A stretch of DNA of 64,000 bases from Thermococcus sp. CX2 (lineage in GTDB: Archaea > Methanobacteriota_B > Thermococci > Thermococcales > Thermococcaceae): NCBI RefSeq assembly GCF_012027555.1, contig NZ_SNUQ01000001.1, forward strand, positions 558,001 through 622,000, in the 5' to 3' direction. A program made the translations under genes and the position numbers. The notes beneath the pieces are model-generated. The model did not search any database. It was not told the origin of the DNA and saw only the letters and a program-made list of their open reading frames with translations. Shown here one piece after another: positions 33,949-41,935 of the stretch (position 1 is the stretch's first letter; every line of letters begins with the position of its first letter).

Positions 33949-34699
33949 CCTTCAACCTCCAGTACTCGTTTTCGAGGAACCTTATCGCGAACTTCACACG
34001 GGAGTCCTTCTCCCTCAGGAAGTAGCCGATGACCAGCTCGTGGAGCCTCTCCCTCGGGTTCTCGCTCTCCTGGGCCTTCTCCACAAGGGCCATGAAGTCC
34101 TCGAGAACCTTCTCCCTGTCAAAGTATCCCACGACGCGCCTCAGGGATTCTCTGAGCGTCAGGTAAATCCTCTCCTCAATCGGCCTGTCGGGCAGGACGA
34201 ACTCAATCTCGTCTGCATAGTAGTACTCGCCCTTCATCTTCTTCTCCTTCAGGCCGAGGAGCTGGGCCAGTCCATAGAGTATCTCCTCCGGACTCGGTGG
34301 GCATCCTGGTATGTACATGTCGGGCTTTTTCCCGTACTCCGCCAAAAGAACCTCTATTCCGCCCGTCCTGAGCCTGTCGCTTCCCCTCTCCGGGTTCGGG
34401 TTGTAGATTGGGTAACCGTTGTAGAATATACCCCCGCTGGACGCGCAGGTGCCTATGGCCACAACTATCCTCGGCTTCGGCGGCATCGCCTCGTAGGCGG
34501 CTTTGACAGCGTAGTAAGTCTGCCTCGTGAGTGGGCCTGAAACGAGGAGGGCATCGGCATGTCTTGGACTCGGCACGAGCTTTATTCCGAGCCTCTCGGC
34601 GTCGTAGTAGGGCGTGAGCACGTCGAGTATCTCTATGTCGCAGCCGTTGCAGCTCCCACTGTCAACGTGGAAGACCCAAACGGACTTCAACCCGCTCAT
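33899..34699 (-). CDS. [NiFe] hydrogenase small subunit (HycG/NuoB-like)
   Basis: A 266-aa iron-sulfur subunit carrying the proximal [4Fe-4S] cluster. The four ligands are C17 and C20 (SGSCNGCD), C85 (GTCASSGG) and C133 (PGCPPSPE). It transfers electrons to the Ni-Fe site of the large subunit for H2 evolution. The last 110 residues are an extra helical, charged extension relative to NuoB. It overlaps the ferredoxin-like subunit gene by 4 bp. Confidence 0.93.
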   Translation of the reverse strand: MSGLKSVWVFHVDSGSCNGCDIEILDVLTPYYDAERLGIKLVPSPRHADALLVSGPLTRQTYYAVKAAYEAMPPKPRIVVAIGTCASSGGIFYNGYPIYNPNPERGSDRLRTGGIEVLLAEYGKKPDMYIPGCPPSPEEILYGLAQLLGLKEKKMKGEYYYADEIEFVLPDRPIEERIYLTLRESLRRVVGYFDREKVLEDFMALVEKAQESENPRERLHELVIGYFLREKDSRVKFAIRFLENEYWRLKDAYEKRHLALVKASVR

Positions 34700-35313
34700 C
34701 TCCTCTCACCCGTCACCTTTGAGCCTCTCGGATAGAGGGAAAGGAGAAGGCTATCCGCATAGGGCCCTTGAACCGCCAAGGTCTTGGCGCTCTCCTCCAT
34801 CCTGCACTCCCTGCAGAGAAAAGCCCTCTCGGCTATGCCGTGCTGGTCAATGACTTCCTTCGGCAGAATCTGGAACATCTTCCCTATCTGCCTCTCGGTG
34901 AACTCCTCGTACCGCCCACAGCGCGGGCATCTGTAGAGCTTGTGGTCAACAACCTCGATGAGGTCCTCCTTGTTCGGCGTCGCTATCTCGAACCTCGTTG
35001 TGCCCTGCATCGCACCGGTTGGACAAACCTCGACGCAGCGGTGGCACCTTATGCAGCGCGCGGCGTTGAAGACTATCCTCTTCCTCCCGTTCTCGAAGTC
35101 CCACTCTATCGTGAGCGCGTCTGGTGGACAGGCCCTAACACAGGCGCCACAGCCAATGCAGAGGTTGGGGTCTATGTGGGGTATGCCCCTGTACTCCGGC
35201 GGCTTTTCGATATCAACAAAAGGATAAGGAGTCGTGACGGGAGCCTTCTTAACGTCCTCCTCGGGCCGCTTCCAGAACTTGAGCCTGTCGGTGAACGAAA
35301 TCGCCTGGGCCAT
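34696..35313 (-). CDS. Hydrogenase ferredoxin-like subunit (HycF/NuoI-like) with extra zinc-ribbon tail
   Basis: A 205-aa protein with two [4Fe-4S] motifs, CIGCGACVRACPPDA and CIRCHRCVEVCPTGA, linking the four-cluster ferredoxin to the small subunit. After these, CPRCGRYEEF and CRECRMEE form an additional C4 metal site that plain NuoI lacks but HycF-type proteins have. It overlaps the large-subunit gene by one base. Confidence 0.92.
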   Translation of the reverse strand: MAQAISFTDRLKFWKRPEEDVKKAPVTTPYPFVDIEKPPEYRGIPHIDPNLCIGCGACVRACPPDALTIEWDFENGRKRIVFNAARCIRCHRCVEVCPTGAMQGTTRFEIATPNKEDLIEVVDHKLYRCPRCGRYEEFTERQIGKMFQILPKEVIDQHGIAERAFLCRECRMEESAKTLAVQGPYADSLLLSLYPRGSKVTGERR

Positions 35314-37064
35314 CAGGCCACCTCCTTGCCCTTCTTTATTGAGAGCATGTTGAACTGCTGCTCGTTCAGGGTCTGGGCCTTTCCGGTCTCAACGTCCACT
35401 ATCTGGACCCTCTCCGTACAGGAGTAGCACGGATCTATGCTCGCTATGATGAGCGGAGCATCGGCGACGCTGTAGCCCTTGAGCATCTCTGGAACGGCGG
35501 GCAGGTTGTTGTAAGTCGGCGCCCTGACCTTCCAGCGGTAGACCTTGTTCTTTCTGTCAGTCATGACGTAATGGACGACCTCACCCCTTGGAGCTTCACT
35601 GTAGCCAAGGGCCTCTTCATACTCCGGAAGTTCCCCTATCGGCACGAAGACGTCTCCTCCGGGCATTTGGTCGATGGCCTGCTCAATTATCCATATGCTC
35701 TCGAACACCTCGTCCATCCTGATGAGGAACCTCGCCAAGACGTCGCCCTCCTTGTAAACCGGCACCTTGAAGTCCAGATCCTTGTAGGCCGCGAAGGGCT
35801 GGTCTCTCCTAACGTCAATGTTCCTTCCGCTGGCCCTGCCGTTCGGGCCGAGAACAGAATATGCCTTGGCAACTTTGTACGGCAGAATTCCAACCCCCTC
35901 GGCCCTCTTGACGAAGGTTGCCGTACCGGTCGCTATCTCGATGAACTCCTCGACCTGCTTCCTGAGCTCCCTGATCTTCTCCATTATCATCTCCTTGCGG
36001 TAGTCGAGGAAGTCCCTCCTAACTCCTCCGACGATGTTGATTCCGTAGGTCTTCCTGTTTCCTGTGAGCCTCTCTGCGAGCCACATGACGGGCTCCCTGA
36101 TGCGCCAGGCGTGCATGAAGCCAGTGTCAAAGCCAGTCAGGTGAGCCGCAACACCAGCCCAGAGCATGTGGGAGTGAATCCTCTCTATCTCAAGCATTAT
36201 CGTCCTTATGTACATGGCCCTCTCGGGGATTTCAACGCCGGCTATGTTTTCAACCGCCTGAGCGTAGCTCGTCGAGTGCTGGAAGCCACAGATTCCGCAG
36301 ATCCTCTCGGCTATGAAGAGCACCTGGTTGTAGGTCAGCCTCCCCTCTCCTATCTTCTCGATTCCCCTGTGGGAGTAGAAGCCGCGGTAGTCAACGTCAA
36401 CTACCGTTTCCCCCTTGACGAATATCCTGAAGTGTGCCGGCTCGTCGAGCGCCAGGTGGTACGGACCAATCGGAACCGTCATCGTGTCGGGCGGCCCAGG
36501 CTTGTAGTAGCACTTTGGCGTGTCCATCGGCGAGGCCTTGTAGTCATGGTCCTTCCTGAGCGGGTAGACACCTTCCGGCCAGTCCTCCGGCAGGACGAGC
36601 CTCCTCAGGTCGGGGTGGCCTTTGGGGTTGAAGCCAAGCAGGTCGTAGACTTCCCTCTCCGCCCAGAGGGCTGCTGGAAGCTCCGCAGCTATGGAGGGGA
36701 ACTCCGGGTTGTCCTCGTCGAGGTAGGCCTTCAGAATAACCCAGTAGTTCCTCTCCCCGTTTCCAGGCTCAACGGCAACGTTTATCACCGGAGCGTAGGC
36801 GAACTTTCCGGCGATGCTCCTCTCATCGGTTCCTATTCCCATCGAGAAGTGGGTTTCTTTCAGTTCGGGATGGTTGTGCCAGTGGAGGACCATCTCCGGA
36901 AGTGCCTCCCTATCAACGACGAACAGGTACTGGTTCCTCGTCAGCTTCTTGCACTCGAAGATTGCCTTCCTAAACTTCTCCACGAATTCCTTTAGATGAC
37001 CATCCTCAAGGACGTCCTCAACTTCAGCTGATCTGCATCCACCTGCACATACGCTGCACTCCAT
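35313..37064 (-). CDS. [NiFe] hydrogenase large subunit, fused NuoC-NuoD (HycE type, group 4)
   Basis: A 583-aa fusion. Residues about 20-185 are the NuoC-like part and the rest is the catalytic large subunit. Ni-Fe ligands are C256 and C259 (RICGIC) and C546 and C549 (DPCYSC). The sequence continues TER and then 31 further residues, so it carries the removable C-terminal tail cut by HycI-type proteases. The fused architecture and tail are those of E. coli HycE rather than the split MbhK/MbhL. An additional CSVCAGGC motif lies at residues 3-10. GGTGGTGAATT precedes the ATG. Confidence 0.95.
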   Translation of the reverse strand: MECSVCAGGCRSAEVEDVLEDGHLKEFVEKFRKAIFECKKLTRNQYLFVVDREALPEMVLHWHNHPELKETHFSMGIGTDERSIAGKFAYAPVINVAVEPGNGERNYWVILKAYLDEDNPEFPSIAAELPAALWAEREVYDLLGFNPKGHPDLRRLVLPEDWPEGVYPLRKDHDYKASPMDTPKCYYKPGPPDTMTVPIGPYHLALDEPAHFRIFVKGETVVDVDYRGFYSHRGIEKIGEGRLTYNQVLFIAERICGICGFQHSTSYAQAVENIAGVEIPERAMYIRTIMLEIERIHSHMLWAGVAAHLTGFDTGFMHAWRIREPVMWLAERLTGNRKTYGINIVGGVRRDFLDYRKEMIMEKIRELRKQVEEFIEIATGTATFVKRAEGVGILPYKVAKAYSVLGPNGRASGRNIDVRRDQPFAAYKDLDFKVPVYKEGDVLARFLIRMDEVFESIWIIEQAIDQMPGGDVFVPIGELPEYEEALGYSEAPRGEVVHYVMTDRKNKVYRWKVRAPTYNNLPAVPEMLKGYSVADAPLIIASIDPCYSCTERVQIVDVETGKAQTLNEQQFNMLSIKKGKEVA

Positions 37065-37067
37065 AAT

Positions 37068-37970
37068 TCACCACCCCACCAGCGCTATTATCAGGACAGC
37101 AAGGGACATCAGGAAGACCTTCTTGTTAAGGGAAACCGCCTGGTCGATCCTCAGGCGGGCGTTTGCAGCCTCAACGGCCACGGCAAGCGAATAAAGCAGA
37201 AACGTAACGACCAGCTGGGCGACGAGCAGTGCCACTGGACCCGTTATACCGAGAGACCTCATGGCGGGAATCACAATCATAGACGCCAGCAACCAGAGCA
37301 GGACAACCCTCTTGACGAGCAGGGCGTACTTGAAGACTCCGAGGAGCCTTCCGCTGTACTCGGTGAGCGGGCCCCCGATTACTTCGGTTTCCGCCTCAGC
37401 TATGTCAAATGGAACGAAGCCGCCCTCAACGTAGACCGCGTAAGCCAGCAGGATGTAAGCGAGGGCAACGGAAAGCGAAAGGCCAGCGCTGAAGGGCATC
37501 TCAGCGACGTTGAGCGTTCCAAGCTTGAATGCCAGGACACCGAAGACGACGGCCAGCACTGGCTCAATCGAGAGTATCAGCATGACCTCCCTGTGTCCGC
37601 CTATGTGCGAGAACGCGTTCTGGACGGAGAAAGCAGCAAGTATCATCACTATACTGACCATCGCCATGACGTAGAAGAACACTATGAGGCTCTTTCCAAA
37701 AGCCAACACCGGCTCGCTTCCGAAGGGAAGCATTAGGCCGCCGGCAATGGCAGATGCCAGGGCTATGTACGGGGCCAGCCTGAAGATTGGGCTGTCAGTG
37801 GGGAGCACTGACGACAGCTTGAGAAGCTTTTCGAGGTCGTAGAACGTCTGCATTATAGGCGGTCCTCTCCGGTACTGAATCCTTGCTTTTATTCTTCTCC
37901 CTATTCCGTCAAGGAACGGTGGAAGGAGGAAGAGGACGATTGGAGCGGCGATAATGCTTACGTAGTCCAT
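37068..37970 (-). CDS. Hydrogenase membrane anchor subunit (HycD/NuoH-like)
   Basis: A 300-aa membrane protein with about eight helices, connecting the soluble hydrogenase arm to the ion-pumping modules. Conserved NuoH elements: PFLDGIGRRIKARIQYRRGPPIMQTFYDLEKLLK near the N-terminus and EGGFVPFDIAEAETEVIGGPLTEYSG with the acidic loop. The ATG at 37970 has GGTGATGGTG upstream. Confidence 0.92.
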   Translation of the reverse strand: MDYVSIIAAPIVLFLLPPFLDGIGRRIKARIQYRRGPPIMQTFYDLEKLLKLSSVLPTDSPIFRLAPYIALASAIAGGLMLPFGSEPVLAFGKSLIVFFYVMAMVSIVMILAAFSVQNAFSHIGGHREVMLILSIEPVLAVVFGVLAFKLGTLNVAEMPFSAGLSLSVALAYILLAYAVYVEGGFVPFDIAEAETEVIGGPLTEYSGRLLGVFKYALLVKRVVLLWLLASMIVIPAMRSLGITGPVALLVAQLVVTFLLYSLAVAVEAANARLRIDQAVSLNKKVFLMSLAVLIIALVGW

Positions 37971-37980
37971 CACCATCACC

Positions 37981-39960
37981 TCACAACACGAGGAGTGCGA
38001 GTATTATCACCGTGGTCAGCATTGAAGCCAGGAAGAGCTCGTCCATGGACACCGAGATGCCCGCTGCCAGCACGGCGATGTTTTTGACTAGATCCATTAT
38101 CGGCGCGAAGAATGCCTCGTCCAGGTACCTGACGGTGCGGTGGCGAAGCTCGTCAAGGGTGAAGGAGCGCTTCTTCTCCCTGCCGGTGTAGACGAGGCCC
38201 CTGGCGAGAACGAGGTAGACGGACATCAGAGCAGAGAGAAGGACCCTTCCGACCTTGCCAGCGGCGCTTCCAAGCTTATAGAGGCCCCCCATCTCGGTAA
38301 AGTACTGCCTGTAATAGTCCCTGGCCTTCGCTCCATACCTCTCCTCCGGCAGGAAGAGCGCTCCAGTGTTCCAAGGTTTGACATCGGCGGTCTTTGGTCT
38401 GAAGACGAAGTATGAAGCAACCGCAATGAATGAAACCGCAAGGAGCAGGGCTATTGGTGAGAAGTACTCAAAGTCAGTGGATATCGAGCCCATTGTAACG
38501 GTGACGTCGCCGCCATTCAATGAAATCGTTAATATCGGGTAAGCGATAGCTGGAAGTATTCCAACGGCAAGCGAGGTTAAGGCAAGGATTCCCTCACCGA
38601 GGAGCATGCCCGACGGGACTTCCCTGGCGTTCTCAGTCTTCTCGTTCGGTTCACCTCCAAAGGCGGAAGTATAGAGCTTGAGCGAGTACGCCAGGGTTAC
38701 GGCGCTCATGAACACCGCCATTACGGAGCCAAAGACGAAGAGGCCGATTCCAGAGTAGTAGCCGGCCTGGTAAATCATCCACTTGGAGAGGAAGCCGCTG
38801 AAGAGGGGCACTCCAGCGAGGGAGAGCGCACCTATGACGGTGAAGAGCGACGAGTACGGCATTGCCCTCCTCAAGCCACCAAGCTCGTTGAGGTCAGCCG
38901 TTCCGGCGGAGTACTCGAAGTTGCCCGAAATGAGGAAGAGCAGCCCCTTGAAGAGGGTGTGGTTGAAGGAGTGGAAGACTCCAGCGAGGAAGGCCAGGTA
39001 GGCCAGGCTCTCCATGCCCCTCGTCAGGAAGACCATACCCATGCCCACCGCGAACCAGATGTAGCCCATTTGTCCAACGCTTGAGTACGCGAGGAGTCTC
39101 TTTGCGTGGGTTTCTCTGAGGGCATAGAGGGTTCCGAAGGTCAAGGTGAGTATGCCGACGATGACGAGAACGTAGCCAACGCTCTCACTGCATGGCAGGG
39201 CGTTGCAGAGGAGCCTTATCAGACCGTAAACCGCCATCTTCTCCATGACGCCGGCCATCAGCGAGGCTATATTGCTGGGAGCTGCCTCGTAGGCATCAGG
39301 TACCCAGAACTGGAAGGGCACGCTTCCAGATTTCGCAAGGAAAGTTACGAGGAACATTGCGTAGAGCAGCTTGAGCTGGATCGGAGAAAGGGACGATGAA
39401 ACCTCCTTAAGCGTGGCGTAATCAACGCTGAAGCTTCCAGTGGCGGAGTAGATTATGCCGAGGGCCACGAAGAGGGGCACGGTGTTGGCGAGCTGCATGG
39501 TAAGGAGGTATTTAATTCCAGCGTCCTGCTCCCTCCAGCTCACGAAGACGAAGGAAGTTAGAGTCATCAGCTCCCAGAAAAAGACGAACCAGAGCAGGTT
39601 TGACGTCAGAGCCACGAATACAATCGACAGCACGAACGTGCCGTAGAGGAGGGTGTACGCCAGTGGTCTTCCGGTATCTCTGTGGACTTCCATATAAGAG
39701 ATGGAGTACACCGAAACCACGAGGCTGAGCAGGGCGATGATGAACAGGAACGGGAGGGAGAGGCTGTCTATGATTAGGGGAATGCCCAAAAAGCTCTCCT
39801 GAACGGGGAGTCCTCTAGATAGGGCATCAGCAGCTATGCCCAGGAGGGATAAGGATGCCATGGCTGAGAGGACGCTCGAAATCTTAATGCTCCGCTTAAA
39901 GTCCCCAACCAGGCCGGAAATCGCTGAGAGTGAGTAGAGCGAGATCGGAATTTCCATCAT
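37981..39960 (-). CDS. Hydrogenase membrane subunit, HycC/HyfB (NuoL-like antiporter type)
   Basis: A 659-aa polytopic membrane protein with about 16 helices. Antiporter-family landmarks are LLWFVFFWELMTLTSFVFVSW, FLAKSGSVPFQFWVPDAYEAAPSNIASLMAGVMEKM and FHSFNHTLFKGLLFLISG. The long C-terminal part after residue 520 matches the HycC/HyfB extension and ends with a membrane helix. It likely pumps H+ or Na+ during formate-driven H2 evolution. Confidence 0.9.
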   Translation of the reverse strand: MMEIPISLYSLSAISGLVGDFKRSIKISSVLSAMASLSLLGIAADALSRGLPVQESFLGIPLIIDSLSLPFLFIIALLSLVVSVYSISYMEVHRDTGRPLAYTLLYGTFVLSIVFVALTSNLLWFVFFWELMTLTSFVFVSWREQDAGIKYLLTMQLANTVPLFVALGIIYSATGSFSVDYATLKEVSSSLSPIQLKLLYAMFLVTFLAKSGSVPFQFWVPDAYEAAPSNIASLMAGVMEKMAVYGLIRLLCNALPCSESVGYVLVIVGILTLTFGTLYALRETHAKRLLAYSSVGQMGYIWFAVGMGMVFLTRGMESLAYLAFLAGVFHSFNHTLFKGLLFLISGNFEYSAGTADLNELGGLRRAMPYSSLFTVIGALSLAGVPLFSGFLSKWMIYQAGYYSGIGLFVFGSVMAVFMSAVTLAYSLKLYTSAFGGEPNEKTENAREVPSGMLLGEGILALTSLAVGILPAIAYPILTISLNGGDVTVTMGSISTDFEYFSPIALLLAVSFIAVASYFVFRPKTADVKPWNTGALFLPEERYGAKARDYYRQYFTEMGGLYKLGSAAGKVGRVLLSALMSVYLVLARGLVYTGREKKRSFTLDELRHRTVRYLDEAFFAPIMDLVKNIAVLAAGISVSMDELFLASMLTTVIILALLVL

Positions 39961-39966
39961 CCCGCA

Positions 39967-41418
39967 TCACCCCATGAACCCTATCTGAGTCACGAGCTTC
40001 ACGCTCAGGAACGGCGCAACGATGGACAGGACTATTAGGACTACGAGGACAAAGCGCATCAGAGGAGAAACTTCTGCACTCTCCTGGAGGGGCTCGCTGA
40101 ACACCATCCTCTTAATCCACCCGAGCGATACCGCAAGGAAAACCGTGGCATCGGCCAGCACTAGGAAGAGCGGAATCCAGCCGACCCAATTGGCTATCGC
40201 TGAGGCGTTCATGAAGAGGTACGCCTTGCTGAAGAACAGGCCGAGCGGAGGAACTCCAGCCAGGCCGAGAAGGGCCAAGAACCAGCTCGCGCCAACGACC
40301 GGAACGAGCTTTCCGAGGCCCTTAATCCTCTCCATGTCGAGCGTTCCAAAGGCGTAGCTGAAGGTTCCCGCGGTGAGGAAGGCGAGCCCCTTGACGAAGG
40401 CATGGTTGGCCAGCTGGAACATGGCCGCTTGGAGGCCGTATGCAGAGCCGAGCACGGCATAGAGCACGCCGACGTACATCACTCCGGCCTCTGCTATGGT
40501 GGAGTAAGCAAGGAGTCTCTTGGCGTCCTTCTGGAGCGGGTAGTAGAGAATTGCTACGAGCAGGGTCAGCGAGACGAAGACGAGCATAACGTAGAAAGCT
40601 GTCTCTGGAATCGGCTGCATGAACTGAGTAACCCTGGCGAGCAGATAGACGCCCATCTCAACCATCGCTGCACCGTGGAGGAAGGCACTCGCTGGGGTAG
40701 GAGCGGCCATCGCGTCCGGAAGCCATGAATAGAGCGGGAACTGGGCGCTCTTAGTAAAGGCCGCAACCATTACGCCGAGGAACACGAGAAGCTTGAGCTC
40801 ATCATTCAGGTTCTGGAGCGCATAGATGCTCAAATCATGGAGCTTGAGGATGCCAATGCCAACGGTGGTGTAGAGGCCCACCATGGCACCGAAGTTCGGC
40901 ACGAGCAGGGCCTTGTATGCAGCCCTCTCGGCTTTCGGGCTCTTATAATACCCAACGACACCCCAGCAGGCGAGTCCCATTATCTCGAAGAATATGAGCA
41001 GCTGAAGCGTCGTGGAGGAGTATATGAACGCCAGCGTAGCCCCAACGAAGATGACCATCCAGGCGTAGAACCTGCCCTTATCAGAGTAGACAGGGTGCTG
41101 CTTGTTCCTCTCGCTCATGTAGTCCACCGCGTAGAGAAGGAACAGCACGCCAGCCAAGCTCACGACAAAACCGACCAAAACGCTCATCGGGTCGATTATA
41201 ACGCCGTAGACTTCACCGAGGGAAGAAGTTTCGAGGTAAACGATGTGATAAGCGCCACCGACCTTTAGGTATTCAAGGACTCCAACCAGATTAGCCAGGA
41301 AGGAAGACACAACGGCGATGAGCATGAATACATCGGCCTTTCTACCGTCTAATTTGAACAGGAGCGGACCGAGGAGCAGGGGGATCAAAAAAGATATGAT
41401 GAAGGGAGAGGCGTTCAT
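39967..41418 (-). CDS. Second NuoL/MrpD-like membrane subunit
   Basis: A 483-aa proton-antiporter-like protein with about 14 helices: LLIFFEIMGLACWGVVGYYKS, AAFTKSAQFPLYSWLPDAMAAPTPASAFLHGAAMVEMGVYLLAR and QLANHAFVKGLAFLTAG carry the conserved Glu, Lys and His. E. coli formate hydrogenlyase-1 has only one such subunit, so this cluster has an additional potential pump besides MnhD and the HycC-like protein. GGAGGTGCCGGG precedes the ATG at 41418. Confidence 0.9.
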   Translation of the reverse strand: MNASPFIISFLIPLLLGPLLFKLDGRKADVFMLIAVVSSFLANLVGVLEYLKVGGAYHIVYLETSSLGEVYGVIIDPMSVLVGFVVSLAGVLFLLYAVDYMSERNKQHPVYSDKGRFYAWMVIFVGATLAFIYSSTTLQLLIFFEIMGLACWGVVGYYKSPKAERAAYKALLVPNFGAMVGLYTTVGIGILKLHDLSIYALQNLNDELKLLVFLGVMVAAFTKSAQFPLYSWLPDAMAAPTPASAFLHGAAMVEMGVYLLARVTQFMQPIPETAFYVMLVFVSLTLLVAILYYPLQKDAKRLLAYSTIAEAGVMYVGVLYAVLGSAYGLQAAMFQLANHAFVKGLAFLTAGTFSYAFGTLDMERIKGLGKLVPVVGASWFLALLGLAGVPPLGLFFSKAYLFMNASAIANWVGWIPLFLVLADATVFLAVSLGWIKRMVFSEPLQESAEVSPLMRFVLVVLIVLSIVAPFLSVKLVTQIGFMG

Positions 41419-41432
41419 CCCGGCACCTCCTT

Positions 41433-41930
41433 TCATCTGATGAGGTAGGCCTCGAGGACGTTGGTCCTGTCACCAATGTCCTTAAGCTCGGCGACTATCT
41501 TTCCTTCTCTGGCCCAGAGGACATCGTTTATGTCGCCGTACTTGAGGGCCTCAGTTGGGCACGCTGAGACACAAGCCGGAAGCTTTCCTTCGGCTCTCCT
41601 GTGGGCACAGAGGTCGCACTTGTCCATTATCTTGTTGTACTCGTCTATCTTCGGAATGCCGAATGGACAGGCGAGGCCGCACATGAGACAGCCGATACAC
41701 TTGAGGGGGTCGAGAACGACTGCGCCATCATCGTCCTTGGAGAGCGCGTTAACTGGACACACTTCCATACATGGAGCCTTTTCACAGTGGCGGCAGTTGA
41801 AGGCGACGCTGGTCAGATCGGGGAACTCAAAAACCCTAATCCTCGCTTCCCCGTGCTCCATTTCACAGGCGACTTCACAGGCCTTACAGGCGATGCAGCG
41901 CTTAAAATCAATAAATATCTTCTTGCTCAT
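41433..41930 (-). CDS. Four-cluster ferredoxin electron carrier (HycB/FdhB-like)
   Basis: A 165-aa protein with sixteen cysteines arranged for four [4Fe-4S] clusters: CIACKACEVAC, CRHCEKAPCMEVCP, CIGCLMCGLACP and CDLCAH-x-CVSACP. This DMSO-reductase-type electron transfer subunit carries electrons from FdhA to the hydrogenase, like HycB. It lies 5 bp after fdhA and overlaps the predicted ribosome-site region of the next gene. Confidence 0.93.
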   Translation of the reverse strand: MSKKIFIDFKRCIACKACEVACEMEHGEARIRVFEFPDLTSVAFNCRHCEKAPCMEVCPVNALSKDDDGAVVLDPLKCIGCLMCGLACPFGIPKIDEYNKIMDKCDLCAHRRAEGKLPACVSACPTEALKYGDINDVLWAREGKIVAELKDIGDRTNVLEAYLIR

Positions 41931-41935
41931 TTAAA

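Noticed and set aside
35571-36995. 474-codon open frame on the plus strand opposite the hydrogenase large subunit
   Set aside because: It is the antisense shadow of a strongly conserved [NiFe] hydrogenase gene; the translation has no family features, and no ribosome site or promoter precedes it.
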